Notes: generated by a model not told the origin, from the sequence alone. Counted from the first letter of the stretch, positions 1-8,324 are shown. The stretch is 64,000 bases of DNA from Pseudomonas frederiksbergensis (GCF_017114915.1 NZ_JAAUOE010000020.1:1-64000); one strand, 5' to 3'. Translations and numbers: made by a program.

Positions 1-2313
1 TACGACGCCCACGGCCAGGTCGTCGAGATCATCGACGCCACCGATAAAAGCAAAAAGCTGCGCTGGAACCCGTTCGGCCAATTGATCGAACACATCGATT
101 GCTCGGGTTATCCGACGCGGTTCAGCTACGACAACCGGGGCTATCTGCAAACGATCACCGATGCCCTCGGCGAACGCACCCAATTCAGTTACGACGCCCA
201 GGGACGGTTGCTCAGCAGCCAATTGCCGGACGGCCGCACCGAGCAGTATCAGCGCGACGTCAGCGGCCAGTTGACCGGTTATACCGACCCGGCCGGGCAC
301 ACCACGCTGTATCAACACAACCGCCGCGGCCAGGTGCGTCAGCGTACCGACGCCCATGGCCGGCAGGTGCAGTTCGGGTACGACCGCTACGGGCGGCTGC
401 AAGCGCTGACCAATGAGAACGGTGAAAGTTATCGGTTCGCCTGGGATGCAGGGGATCGGCTGACCGAACAACAGGATCTGGATGGCAGTGCCAAGCGCTA
501 CAGCTATGACCTGCTGGATAACGTCGCGGCGGTCACGGCTGTTCCGGCGCCATACGGCAACGGCCTGGCCGTCGTCCCCGAGTCGCCCCCCGCTCCCATC
601 GTTCACCGACTGGAACGCGACGCCGTCGGCCGGCTGATCGCCAAAGTCACCGACGATGGCCGCACCGACTACTCCTACGACCCACTGGACCAACTCACCG
701 CCGTCACCTTCACCGACCACCAGGGCAACGCACAAACCCTGAGCTTCGCCTACGACGCCCTCGGCCAGTTGCTCGCCGAACACAGCGCCGCCGGCAGCCT
801 GCAACACCACTACGACGAACTCGGCAATCTGATCCAGACCCAACTGCCCGACGACCGCTGGCTCAATCGCCTGTACTACGGCAGCGGCCACCTGCACCAG
901 ATCAACCTCGACGGCCAAGTCATCAGCGACTTCGAACGCGACCGCCTGCACCGCGAAGTGCTGCGCACCCAGGGCCAGATCAGCACCCGAAGCGAATACG
1001 ACCGCAGCGGGCGCTTACGCTCACGCCAACGCCGACACAGCAGCCAGCCATCGCTGATGCCGGCAGCGGTGCAGAAACATTTCGAGTACGACCCCGCCGA
1101 TAACCTGATCGGCAAACTCGACCAGCAACCCGCCGCGCAACACCGCCAACTGCTGCACTACGACGCCACCGGCCGCATCATCGCCAGCCAGGACAGCCTG
1201 CACGGCCAGCGCGAAACCTTCGCCTACGACGCCGCCGCCAATCTGCTGGACGGCCCGCAACCCGGCGCCGGGCTGGTGGTGCACAACAAACTGCTGACCT
1301 ACCAGGACAAGCGTTACCGCTATGACGCGTTTGGTCGGATGATCGAAAAACGCAGCGCTCAACGGGGCCTGCAACGTTTCGCCTACGACGCCGAAAGCCG
1401 GTTGATTGAAGTGCGCAATGAAAACGGCAGCGTGGTCAGGATGACCTACGACCCACTGGGCCGGCGCATCGAAAAAACCGAGCACGACAGCAAGGGTTAT
1501 CCACTGGGAGAGACCCGCTTCACCTGGGACGGCCTGCGCCTGTTGCAGGAGCATCGCCATCAGCAGACCAGCCTCTACCTCTACGAAGACGAAGGTTACG
1601 CCCCTCTGGCCCGCGTCGACGGCACCGGCCCGCTGCAAAAAATCCGCTACTACCACAACGACCTCAACGGCCTGCCGGAACAGCTCACCGAGGCGGACGG
1701 CCACAACGTCTGGCAGGCGAGTTATCGGGTGTGGGGCAATACGTTAGAAGAGGTGCGCGAGCCGTATTACATTGAAGAGCAAAACCTGCGGTTTCAGGGG
1801 CAGTACCTGGACCGGGAGACCGGGCTGCATTTCAATACGTTCAGGTTTTATGATCCGGATGTGGGGCGGTTTACGACGCCGGATCCGATTGGGTTGATGG
1901 GGGGATTGAATACATACGCCTACTCACCCAATCCATTTATGTGGTCAGATCCACTTGGTCTGGCAGCCTGTTCAAAGAAAGTGGACGCCTTGCGTAATGG
2001 CCCTCAAAAAACAGTCGTGAAGGTGAAAACAAAAAAAGAAGCGAACGAATTATTGGCCGAGGCATTTCCTAAGGCCCAAAAAGTCAGAGGCATTGGGTCG
2101 CAAGATGCCACGGGCATCAGAAAGAAAAACAAAATGGATCAGTTTAAAAAGAGAGACGGAAAAGTCAGATACAGAAAAGACTACCCCATCAATAAAGAAA
2201 CAGGACGCGTTTATGGTCACGATGACCCGAAAGGTACGGGTCATGGCGAACTACCACACGTCAACATTAAGCGCGCCGACGGAACAATGGTCCGTATCGA
2301 CATCACAGGTTAG
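1..2313 (+). CDS. Rhs/YD-repeat polymorphic toxin, 3' part (5' end outside window)
   Basis: The reading frame is open from base 1, so the gene starts outside the window; 770 residues are visible. The bulk is tandem YD repeats (FSYDAQGRL, YSYDPLDQL, FAYDALGQL and similar), followed by the Rhs core signature near residues 590-645 (RFQGQYLDRETGLHFN, FRFYDPDVGRFTTPDPIGL, NTYAYSPNPFMWSDPLGL). In this family the core is an autoproteolysis site and everything after it is a variable toxin. The tip here is about 110 residues, lysine-rich, ending in GHGELPHVNIK and a hydrophobic tail. The DNA shifts from GC-rich to AT-rich at about position 1950, exactly at the core/tip junction, which indicates horizontal exchange of the tip. 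I cannot place the tip in a named toxin family; its size, charge and histidines would suit a nuclease, but that is inference. Delivery would normally be by a type VI system. Confidence 0.93.
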   Translation, partial: YDAHGQVVEIIDATDKSKKLRWNPFGQLIEHIDCSGYPTRFSYDNRGYLQTITDALGERTQFSYDAQGRLLSSQLPDGRTEQYQRDVSGQLTGYTDPAGHTTLYQHNRRGQVRQRTDAHGRQVQFGYDRYGRLQALTNENGESYRFAWDAGDRLTEQQDLDGSAKRYSYDLLDNVAAVTAVPAPYGNGLAVVPESPPAPIVHRLERDAVGRLIAKVTDDGRTDYSYDPLDQLTAVTFTDHQGNAQTLSFAYDALGQLLAEHSAAGSLQHHYDELGNLIQTQLPDDRWLNRLYYGSGHLHQINLDGQVISDFERDRLHREVLRTQGQISTRSEYDRSGRLRSRQRRHSSQPSLMPAAVQKHFEYDPADNLIGKLDQQPAAQHRQLLHYDATGRIIASQDSLHGQRETFAYDAAANLLDGPQPGAGLVVHNKLLTYQDKRYRYDAFGRMIEKRSAQRGLQRFAYDAESRLIEVRNENGSVVRMTYDPLGRRIEKTEHDSKGYPLGETRFTWDGLRLLQEHRHQQTSLYLYEDEGYAPLARVDGTGPLQKIRYYHNDLNGLPEQLTEADGHNVWQASYRVWGNTLEEVREPYYIEEQNLRFQGQYLDRETGLHFNTFRFYDPDVGRFTTPDPIGLMGGLNTYAYSPNPFMWSDPLGLAACSKKVDALRNGPQKTVVKVKTKKEANELLAEAFPKAQKVRGIGSQDATGIRKKNKMDQFKKRDGKVRYRKDYPINKETGRVYGHDDPKGTGHGELPHVNIKRADGTMVRIDITG

Positions 2314-2316
2314 AAA

Positions 2317-2604
2317 ATGAATAAACTCATAGATGCACTCAACACCGGTAAACGGCGAGGCTACGAGGAAAGTCGCTTGATCGATGGCGTTTCTTTTCTA
2401 TTCCAATACGCCATAAAAAAACAAAACAATATTTATTACACATATTATTTTTCAACCGACGAATCTCGTATGGACTTACTTGAAGATGATGAAAATGAAG
2501 AAATCAAAGAATTTTCAACTTTAGAAGCCGCATTGAACCATTTAAGAAATAAAGGTGCTGCGTTAGAAAAATTCGCAGCAATAAAAAACTCCTTGCCCTT
2601 CTAA
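2317..2604 (+). CDS. Probable immunity protein for the Rhs tip
   Basis: A 95-residue protein beginning three bases after the rhs stop codon, so it is almost certainly co-transcribed and possibly translationally coupled. It is AT-rich like the toxin tip and has an acidic centre (LLEDDENEEIKEF), suitable for neutralising a lysine-rich toxin. No signal peptide or membrane segment is visible, which agrees with a cytoplasmic immunity protein. I do not recognise a named immunity family. The assignment rests on position, size, composition and charge. Confidence 0.8.
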   Translation: MNKLIDALNTGKRRGYEESRLIDGVSFLFQYAIKKQNNIYYTYYFSTDESRMDLLEDDENEEIKEFSTLEAALNHLRNKGAALEKFAAIKNSLPF

Positions 2605-2707
2605 AAAAAAGATCAAAGGCTAGCTTGCGAAAGCCATGCGGGATGGGACTTGGTAAAAGTTATAAAAACCACCGGACAATGGTAAAGCAGGCTGTATAGG
2701 AGAAAAC

Positions 2708-3154
2708 ATGAGCGGGTTGACCGATTTTCACATTTTCTGGGGCGCTGCGATGGAGATCGCAGAAAAGCAATCCGCGTCGATGGAAGCCGAAGGTGCAGAA
2801 GATTTTGCAAGGGGTCTTTACAACGAATACGTCGAGCAAAGCGCCCCAAAAAATAAAAAGAAATGGCTAACAGAACGTCTAGAAAATGAGTTCCTGTGTT
2901 TGAATGAAAAACCTGTATGGGTGGGCGAACCAGCCTGGTTATATCATCAGGGCCTACCCATGGTCTTCCTACATCAATTTTTAGTCTCACACTCAGCACA
3001 GCATATAAAAGAAAAAATTTCACTTGGCGACACCCTATACGTGTTTGGCTCAAAACATATTCTTAAAAGATCATCAGAGGAAAGTTGGACGGTCATTTAT
3101 CGAACGGCCGTCCAAACCTTTGAAGGAGAGACTGCAGCGGAAATCCTAGAGTGA
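2708..3154 (+). CDS. Hypothetical protein in the Rhs tip region
   Basis: A 148-residue ORF with an AGGAGA ribosome-binding site a few bases before its ATG. It is AT-rich compared with the chromosome and lies just after the Rhs immunity gene. It has no signal peptide or membrane segment; a lysine-rich part (PKNKKKWLTERLENEF) is followed by an aromatic-rich section (VWVGEPAWLYHQGLPMVFLHQF). Family not recognised. Context suggests a second or orphan immunity protein left by an earlier toxin tip, which is inference only. Confidence 0.6.
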   Translation: MSGLTDFHIFWGAAMEIAEKQSASMEAEGAEDFARGLYNEYVEQSAPKNKKKWLTERLENEFLCLNEKPVWVGEPAWLYHQGLPMVFLHQFLVSHSAQHIKEKISLGDTLYVFGSKHILKRSSEESWTVIYRTAVQTFEGETAAEILE

Positions 3155-3275
3155 ACTGGAAGATTATTCACAGGCTTATAAATACTTTGACGATGCTTAT
3201 AGCTTCGGTAAGGCACGAGCCTTTCAAGAAAGACCAAAAAAATATCTGAAGTTCTATTTAGAGAAAAAAGCCTGA
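3150..3275 (+). pseudogene. C-terminal remnant of an AT-rich gene
   Basis: Immediately after the 148-residue ORF, another frame stays open for 41 codons and ends at TGA 3273-3275. It encodes a protein-like peptide (SELEDYSQAYKYFDDAYSF, ending KYLKFYLEKKA). It has no start codon and is preceded in frame by the stop TAG 3147-3149. The aromatic, helical, lysine-rich character is unlike random sequence. It may be the tail of a lost immunity gene, or the true end of the preceding ORF after a frameshift; I cannot tell which. Confidence 0.4.
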
Positions 3276-3300
3276 GCAAGGCCGAGGACTCTAGGGCCGT

Positions 3301-3425
3301 CAGGTGCTGCCGAACACAGTGCGGCCAGCAGCCTGCAGCACCATTACGACGAACTCGGCAACCTGATTCAGCCCCCCAATCCTGATCAAAAATGGTTTTC
3401 CAGTCGGTCCCACGCCAATGCCTGA
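3301..3425 (+). pseudogene. Degenerate fragment of Rhs core
   Basis: Translation from 3309 gives AEHSAASSLQHHYDELGNLI, nearly identical to the AEHSAAGSLQHHYDELGNLI segment of the upstream rhs gene (about 778-838). Similarity fades through PDQKWF (PDDRWL upstream) to a TGA at 3423. The start of the fragment has lost one base relative to the intact copy (CAG-GTG-CT-GCC against CAG-TTG-CTC-GCC). Such orphan core pieces downstream of an rhs gene are typical scars of tip displacement by recombination. Confidence 0.75.
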
Positions 3426-3446
3426 CAGTGCTTGTTTAAAAGCCTT

Positions 3447-3491
3447 GTAGGTAACGTCGTGAAAGCTACAACACCTTGCGTCGTTGCCTAC
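3447..3491 (+). repeat. Inverted repeat in the Rhs-DUF6124 intergenic region
   Basis: GTAGGTAACG at 3447-3456 can pair with CGTTGCCTAC at 3482-3491 (one G-U). An alternative hairpin uses TTGTAG (3445-3450) with CTACAA (3466-3471). No U-run follows, so it is not an ordinary terminator. Its role is unknown; it may be part of the structured leader that follows. Confidence 0.35.
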
Positions 3492-3551
3492 GGCTACGCC
3501 AGAATCCGCTGGCTTGTGCGCTTTGGGGCCGGTCGGTACCTTGATTCGTGT

Positions 3552-3774
3552 CACTGATCGTCAGTGGTCGGGTTTAGTCGCCCGCTGGTAATTGAAGTTG
3601 TACAAGCGTCCGTCAGACAGGTATTTCCTACCTGCATTTGATGGTAGCTGTGCGTAGGGCACCTTTGGGTGCGCCGGCTTCTTCAATTCCCCGGTCCGAC
3701 TAACCTGCGTACAGCTGCCTCCCCTTCGTTTAGTCGGCGAAGTGGTGTCAGCATCACTCAAGGAATTGAAGATC
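3552..3774 (+). ncRNA. Structured 5' leader (candidate RNA switch) of the DUF6124-type gene
   Basis: The leader contains hairpins CACTGA/TCAGTG (3552-3566), CAGGTA/TACCTG (3618-3634), and a 16-bp stem in which all positions pair (3643-3658 with 3704-3719, three G-U) enclosing GCACC/GGTGC (3659-3672) and GCCGG/CCGGT (3673-3695). CTTCG/CGAAG (3724-3742) and, sharing base 3742, GTGGTG/CATCAC (3742-3757) follow. The loop of the GCCGG hairpin contains CTTCAATTCC (3681-3690), an exact complement of GGAATTGAAG (3762-3771), which includes the GGA of the ribosome-binding site. The octamer AATTGAAG also occurs at 3590-3597, so the same loop could pair upstream instead. The pairings are read directly; the switching role is inference. 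Confidence 0.6.
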
Positions 3775-4170
3775 ATGTTCAAAGTTACACCTAACCCACC
3801 GGACACCGATCCGGTCTCCCCATACGAAAGCCCCGATTCAAAAAAACTCAACGACGCCGCCGAACGCGCCCTCGACCACCACTTCCCGCCAGCCGAACCA
3901 AAGCCACCGAAACGCAAAGGCCAGCTCTTCAGCGTCTGCCCGGGCATCAACACTGAAGCCCTCCTCGCCAATGCCTCGGAAGATATCTTGTCCATCAGCG
4001 CCATCGCCGCCGACCTCGCCGACGACGTGGACGGTTCACGCCGCTCCGTAGCCCTGGCGCTCAGCCGCATGGCCGACGGGGTGCATTTGTTGGTAGAGCG
4101 CGCGCTGGATCACCTGAATGAGCCGGAAATAGCAGCGATTCTCGCCAGGAAACAAAGCCGAGTCGGCTGA
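3775..4170 (+). CDS. DUF6124-type small protein
   Basis: 131 residues. The ATG at 3775 is chosen over an upstream in-frame GTG (3742) because it has AAGGA about ten bases before it and gives the MFKVTPNPP start that I recall as typical of this Pseudomonas family. The N-terminus is proline-rich (PNPPDTDPVSPYESPDSKKL), followed by AAERALDHHF, a basic proline patch (PKPPKRKG), then two helices (LANASEDILSISAIAADLADDV and the C-terminal stretch). No signal peptide or transmembrane segment. The function of the family is unknown. The long structured leader suggests post-transcriptional control. Confidence 0.75.
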   Translation: MFKVTPNPPDTDPVSPYESPDSKKLNDAAERALDHHFPPAEPKPPKRKGQLFSVCPGINTEALLANASEDILSISAIAADLADDVDGSRRSVALALSRMADGVHLLVERALDHLNEPEIAAILARKQSRVG

Positions 4171-4182
4171 TCCGCCAGACAG

Positions 4183-4222
4183 AAAAAATGGGCACCCAAC
4201 CTCGTTGGCGTGCCCATTTTTT
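4183..4222. terminator. Bidirectional rho-independent terminator
   Basis: AAAAATGGGCAC, a CAAC-CTC-GTTG top and GTGCCCATTTTT form a long hairpin with an A-run on one side and a U-run on the other. It lies between the convergent DUF6124-type gene and the HU gene and can serve both. Confidence 0.9.
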
Positions 4223-4258
4223 ATCCCGCTCGCCCGCTGCGCGGGAAGTCGGTGCGTG

Positions 4259-4534
4259 TTACGGATTAACGCTGTCTTTCAACGACTTGCCTGGCTTGAA
4301 CGCAACAGTGTTGCTGGCCTTGATTTTGACTGGCTCACCGGTTTGCGGGTTTTTGCCGGTGCGGGCACCGCGATGGCGTTGCAGGAAGGTGCCGAAGCCC
4401 ACCAGCGTGACGCTATCCTTGCGATGCAGAGCGCCGGTGATTTCTTCGAGAACGGCGTTGAGAACGCGATTGGCCTGTTCTTTGGTGAGGTCTGCTTTTT
4501 CCGCGATGGCAGCGGCGAGTTCTGGTTTACGCAT
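4259..4534 (-). CDS. hupA: HU-family histone-like DNA-binding protein
   Basis: 91 residues, the standard length for HU. The N-terminal helix pair (MRKPELAAAIAEKADLTKEQA) is followed by GFGTF and the DNA-binding arm RTGKNPQTGEPV, whose proline intercalates into bent DNA in this family. HU works as a dimer that compacts and bends the nucleoid. Its position next to the rubredoxin genes matches the hupA paralogue of other pseudomonads, which decides the symbol over hupB or hupN. It is transcribed alone, with the shared terminator just downstream. Confidence 0.93.
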   Translation of the reverse strand: MRKPELAAAIAEKADLTKEQANRVLNAVLEEITGALHRKDSVTLVGFGTFLQRHRGARTGKNPQTGEPVKIKASNTVAFKPGKSLKDSVNP

Positions 4535-4726
4535 GAGTGAAGCCCCTTTGACGGTTTTTTGTTGTTATGTCCGTGCTGTTCTCGTTGGAACAGCGCCCAA
4601 GGCGCCGCAGGTGCTCTACTCTGCGGCAGACGGGAGTGAGGATGGCACGCGCTTAAGAGCCGCGCCAGTCTCCCCGCGACCTTTGTAGAGACAAAAAGGG
4701 GGTGATTCCGACAGAACGACCGGTGT

Positions 4727-5875
4727 TTACGCCAACAGGGGCGGAAGCTCTTTGTTCAGGGCGAGTTTTTCCATCACCGCCGTGCCTGTCAGGGCATAGC
4801 CCAGCAATTTGCCGGCGCTGTCGCGGCACAACACCTTGATGTCCGCGCCCTGCCCTTCGACCGTCCAGACGCCCTCCGCGCCCCGTGGTGGCGGGGAAAC
4901 CACCAATGGGCAGACCGGGGTTTTCACGGTGATCGGCATCGGGCCATAACTCACAGCGGTGGGGTTTCCGGCGAGGGTCTGAGCCAGCGCTCTCGCACAG
5001 CTCATGAGGGGCATGACGTACAACAAATTCAGCCCATCGACCTCGGCGCAGTCGCCCAGAGCGTAGATGTTGGCGTGAGAAGTTTTCAGGTGACGGTCGA
5101 CCACTACGCCGCGATTGACCTGCACCCCGGCAGCAGCCGCCAGGTCGATGCGCGGACGCAGACCGATGGCCGACACCACCACATCGCAAGGGATGATCTG
5201 GCCGTCGGACAGATGTGCTTCCAGGCCGTCAGCCACTCGCTGCAAGCGATTGAGCACCGGCCCGAGGTGGAAGCGCGCGCCCAGGCTTTCCAGCCCGGCT
5301 TGGACCGCAGCGGCCGCCGCCGGGTGCAGCAAGGTCGGCATGACTTGTTCGCAGGGTGCAACCAGTTGCACTTCGTAGCCCCCGAGAATCAGGTCGTTGG
5401 CGAATTCGCAGCCGATCAGACCGGCGCCCAGCAGCAACACCCGATGCTTGCCGGCCGCCGCCGCGCGAAAGCGGGCGTAGTCTTCAAGGTCGTTGATCGG
5501 GAAAACGGCATCGGCCGCGTCGCCTTCGATCGGCACCCGCACGGTTTCCGCGCCCCAGGCCAGAATCAGGTCACGGTAGATCACCGCTTCTTCGCCGATC
5601 CACAGGCGCTTGTGGCCCGGATCGATACCGCTGATGCGCGTGTGGGTGCGCACTTCGGCCTTCAATTGCTCGGCCATGGCGCCCGGTTCGGCCATGCTCA
5701 GGCCATCGGCGTCTTTGTTCTTGCCAAAGCCGGTGGAGAGCATCGGCTTGGAGTAGGAGCGTCCGTCATCTGCGGTAATCAACAGCAGCGGGGTTTCGCC
5801 ATCGAGTTTGCGAAACTCCCGGGCCAGGTTGTAGCCAGCCAGCCCAGTGCCGACGATCACGACAGGTGCGTTCAT
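4727..5875 (-). CDS. rubB: Rubredoxin-NAD(+) reductase
   Basis: 382 residues of the FAD-dependent pyridine-nucleotide disulfide oxidoreductase fold. There is an N-terminal FAD site ([17 protein letters not shown]), an NADH site near residue 147 ([15 protein letters not shown]) and the FAD ribityl motif ALGDCAEV near residue 275. It passes electrons from NADH to rubredoxin, which feeds alkane hydroxylase or oxygen/ROS-reducing enzymes. I start at the ATG at 5875 (MNAPVVIVG); an upstream in-frame start would overlap the rubredoxin gene. It is 19 bases after rubA and probably co-transcribed. Confidence 0.92.
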   Translation of the reverse strand: MNAPVVIVGTGLAGYNLAREFRKLDGETPLLLITADDGRSYSKPMLSTGFGKNKDADGLSMAEPGAMAEQLKAEVRTHTRISGIDPGHKRLWIGEEAVIYRDLILAWGAETVRVPIEGDAADAVFPINDLEDYARFRAAAAGKHRVLLLGAGLIGCEFANDLILGGYEVQLVAPCEQVMPTLLHPAAAAAVQAGLESLGARFHLGPVLNRLQRVADGLEAHLSDGQIIPCDVVVSAIGLRPRIDLAAAAGVQVNRGVVVDRHLKTSHANIYALGDCAEVDGLNLLYVMPLMSCARALAQTLAGNPTAVSYGPMPITVKTPVCPLVVSPPPRGAEGVWTVEGQGADIKVLCRDSAGKLLGYALTGTAVMEKLALNKELPPLLA

Positions 5876-5894
5876 TCCTTGCTCCTTGCTTGTT

Positions 5895-6062
5895 TTAGTT
5901 GATTTCAATCATTTCGAAATCCATTTTGCCCACGCCGCAGTCCGGGCACAGCCAGTCTTCCGGTACGTCCTGCCACGGTGTGCCCGCCGCAATACCGTCG
6001 TCCGGCCAGCCCTCGGCTTCGTTATAGATCAGGCCGCAGACCACACATTGCCACTTTTTCAT
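5895..6062 (-). CDS. rubA: Rubredoxin
   Basis: 55 residues ([20 protein letters not shown] to MDFEMIEIN). It has the two iron-binding knuckles CVVCG and CPDCG of the [Fe(SCys)4] centre, plus the conserved GWPDDGI and [10 protein letters not shown] segments. It is a soluble one-electron carrier reduced by the reductase encoded just downstream. The length is normal for a one-iron rubredoxin. Confidence 0.96.
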   Translation of the reverse strand: MKKWQCVVCGLIYNEAEGWPDDGIAAGTPWQDVPEDWLCPDCGVGKMDFEMIEIN

Positions 6063-6261
6063 TCAGGTACTTCCTCAGATTCAGGCTTTTGCCGGCGCAA
6101 ACGGTCGATGGATGAAGCGCTGCCGTCCGGCTCTGGGCGTTTTGTACTGATCGGGCCCGGCAGATGCAAGCCTGTTCGGCGCAACGGCAGGCCGGATCAA
6201 TCAAACTCGCCGCCTGACATGGTAAGCTCGCCGCCTCATTTGCTGCCAATAATGACTCACT

Positions 6262-6825
6262 GTGCCGCACTCAAAAGCCCCCTCCACGATGCCGCTCTGG
6301 CTTTCTCAAAGCCAACTGACGCCCCTCCCCGATACGTCTACGCTCAATTGGCTGTTCGATGAAGGATCGCTGACCCGACGCCTGACCCGTTTGTCGAATG
6401 ACGGTTTCAGCGTCACGCCGCTGTTCGAAGGCTGGCAACCGCTGCGCGCCGACGAATGTGCCGCGCTGGAACTGGCCGAAGGCAGCGAAGGCTGGGTGCG
6501 CGAGGTGTATTTGCGCGGCCACGGTGAAGCCTGGGTGTTTGCCCGCAGCGTGGCGGCGCGTAGCGCGTTGCAGGGCGACGGATTGCACATGGACGAACTG
6601 GGCAGCCGTTCCCTGGGCGAGTTGCTGTTTTGCGACCAGGCCTTTCAGCGTCGGGCCATCGAGGTTTGTCATTATCCTCAAGCATGGTTGCCGGTGGAGG
6701 CTCAAGCACCTGAACTGTGGGGCCGCCGCTCGCGTTTCGACCGTGGTGCTCTGAGCGTGCTGGTGGCCGAGATTTTCCTGCCGACCCTGTGGAGCGCCGC
6801 CCGCGCGCATCCGGAGAATTGCTGA
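6262..6825 (+). CDS. ubiC: Chorismate pyruvate-lyase
   Basis: 187 residues. It converts chorismate to 4-hydroxybenzoate and pyruvate, the first committed step of ubiquinone synthesis. Family features are [12 protein letters not shown] near the N-terminus, the [20 protein letters not shown] core, the LGELLF segment and C-terminal WGRRSRF with an EIFLP ending. The start is a GTG; an internal ATG at 6289 is an alternative. Its TGA overlaps the ATG of ubiA, indicating translational coupling. Confidence 0.93.
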   Translation: MPHSKAPSTMPLWLSQSQLTPLPDTSTLNWLFDEGSLTRRLTRLSNDGFSVTPLFEGWQPLRADECAALELAEGSEGWVREVYLRGHGEAWVFARSVAARSALQGDGLHMDELGSRSLGELLFCDQAFQRRAIEVCHYPQAWLPVEAQAPELWGRRSRFDRGALSVLVAEIFLPTLWSAARAHPENC

Positions 6826-7715
6826 TGTATCAGACCCTGCTCAAGTCCCTGAACCGCTTCAATCCTCGGGCCTGGGATTTCATTCAGCTGACCCGCATGG
6901 ACAAGCCGATCGGCATTTATCTGCTGTTGTGGCCGACGCTGTGGGCACTGTGGATTGCCGGTGAAGGTTCGCCGTCACTGGCCAACATCGTGATTTTCGT
7001 GCTCGGCGTAGTGCTGACCCGTGCCGGCGGTTGCGTGATCAACGATTGGGCGGACCGCAAGGTCGATGGCCACGTCAAACGCACCGAACAGCGGCCGCTG
7101 GTGAGCGGCAAGATCAGCTCCAAAGAAGCCCTGGTGTTCTTCGCGGTGCTGATGGGCGTGAGCTTTTTGCTGGTGTTGTGCACCAACGCGGCGACTGTCT
7201 GGCTGTCGCTGGGCGGCTTGGCCCTGGCGTCCAGTTATCCATTCATGAAGCGCTACACCTATTACCCGCAAGTGGTGCTGGGCGCGGCGTTCTCCTGGGG
7301 CATGCCCATGGCGTTCACCGCCGAGACCGGTGAACTGCCGGCGACGGCCTGGTTACTGTGGATCGCCAACCTGCTGTGGACCGTAGGCTACGACACCTAT
7401 TACGCCATGACCGACCGTGACGACGACTTGAAGATCGGGGTGAAATCCACGGCGATTCTGTTTGGCGACGCCGACAGGGTGATCATTCTGACCCTGCAGG
7501 GCTTGGCGTTGGGGTGCTTGCTGCTGGCGGGTTCGAAATTCCAGCTCGGCGGCTGGTTCCACCTCGGGCTGCTGGCGGCGGCAGGCTGTTTTGCGTGGGA
7601 GTTCTGGTACACCCGCAGCAAGGAGCGGATGCGTTGCTTCCAGGCGTTTTTGCACAATCACTGGGCGGGGTTGGCGATTTTCGTCGGGATTGTGCTGGAT
7701 TACGCGTCGCGTTGA
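6825..7715 (+). CDS. ubiA: 4-hydroxybenzoate octaprenyltransferase
   Basis: 296 residues, an integral inner-membrane protein with about eight hydrophobic segments. It attaches the polyprenyl tail to 4-hydroxybenzoate, the step after UbiC. The two aspartate-rich magnesium/diphosphate motifs are visible: NDWADRKVD and [13 protein letters not shown]. The start ATG shares a base with the ubiC stop (TGATG). Confidence 0.96.
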   Translation: MYQTLLKSLNRFNPRAWDFIQLTRMDKPIGIYLLLWPTLWALWIAGEGSPSLANIVIFVLGVVLTRAGGCVINDWADRKVDGHVKRTEQRPLVSGKISSKEALVFFAVLMGVSFLLVLCTNAATVWLSLGGLALASSYPFMKRYTYYPQVVLGAAFSWGMPMAFTAETGELPATAWLLWIANLLWTVGYDTYYAMTDRDDDLKIGVKSTAILFGDADRVIILTLQGLALGCLLLAGSKFQLGGWFHLGLLAAAGCFAWEFWYTRSKERMRCFQAFLHNHWAGLAIFVGIVLDYASR

Positions 7716-7728
7716 CTGCGATTGATCT

Positions 7729-7771
7729 GTAGCAGCTGCCGCAGCCGAACGCAGGCTTCGCCAGCTGCTAC
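7729..7771. repeat. Intergenic inverted repeat
   Basis: GTAGCAGCTG (7729-7738) and CAGCTGCTAC (7762-7771) are perfect arms separated by 23 bases. It is a REP-like palindrome between the convergent ubiA and the small exported protein gene, probably acting as a 3' stem-loop. Confidence 0.7.
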
Positions 7772-7794
7772 GGGTGCAATCTTTTTGCAGTCAA

Positions 7795-8172
7795 TCAGTG
7801 CCGATACATGTGCCAGAAGCCGCCTTTACCGTCACCCGCGGTATCCCCGGGTTTCGTGTCCATTTTGTAGCCATACATTGGCTTGCCTTCATACGCCCAT
7901 TGCATCGTGCCGTCATCACGTTTGATCGGCATCCATTTCCCGGTGGGCTTGGCATCCATCGGCGCCATCAATGGCGGCCACATCATCGCACACTCACCCG
8001 TGCACATCGACTTGCCATCCTTGTCCTTGTCAAACGTGTACAAGGTCATACCCTTCTGGTCGACCATCATGCCGTCTTTCATCATGGCCGGATCGGCGGC
8101 AAAGGCCAGGGACGGCAGCGTTAGCGCAGCCGTGACCAGCAGGGCCTTCCAGGATTGAACAATGTGATTCAT
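7795..8172 (-). CDS. Exported COG4315-type repeat protein
   Basis: 125 residues with a clear signal peptide (hydrophobic LLVTAALTLPSLAFAADP). The mature part carries the Secreted_repeat pattern of this family: GMTLYTFDKDKDGKSMCTGEC, then a WPP motif, and MYGYKMD with aspartate-rich turns. Such proteins are periplasmic and of unknown function. It is transcribed divergently from phoB, and a Pho-box-like site on its strand (8295-8312) lies in the shared promoter region, so phosphate control is possible. Confidence 0.85.
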   Translation of the reverse strand: MNHIVQSWKALLVTAALTLPSLAFAADPAMMKDGMMVDQKGMTLYTFDKDKDGKSMCTGECAMMWPPLMAPMDAKPTGKWMPIKRDDGTMQWAYEGKPMYGYKMDTKPGDTAGDGKGGFWHMYRH

Positions 8173-8253
8173 GGAAACCTTCCTTTTGTGGTTGTCAGGA
8201 TTCGGACTTAGAGCTTAGTTCAGGATCGCGACAATCGCAGGGCGGCTAAAATA

Positions 8254-8271
8254 CTGTCACACGACTGCAAT
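8254..8271 (+). promoter_or_regulatory. Pho box upstream of phoB
   Basis: CTGTCAC-ACGA-CTGCAAT matches the 7-4-7 PhoB direct-repeat pattern (consensus CTGTCAT). A TATCTA -10-like element begins at 8280, a suitable distance downstream. This fits the known autoregulation of phoBR. Confidence 0.75.
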
Positions 8272-8294
8272 AATTCCGTTATCTAATGCGGCGC

Positions 8295-8312
8295 AAGACA
8301 GTTAAATGACAA
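8295..8312 (-). promoter_or_regulatory. Second Pho-box-like site, opposite orientation
   Basis: On the minus strand, TTGTCAT-TTAA-CTGTCTT has the 7-4-7 Pho-box layout. It lies 13-30 bases before the phoB ATG, downstream of the likely promoter. It could serve the divergent exported-protein gene or act as a repressing site within phoB transcription. Confidence 0.55.
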
Positions 8313-8324
8313 GAGGATTAAGGC

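Noticed and set aside
3300-3554. 84-residue minus-strand frame across the Rhs scar
   Set aside because: GTG start without a ribosome site, and it crosses the recognisable Rhs remnant on the other strand.
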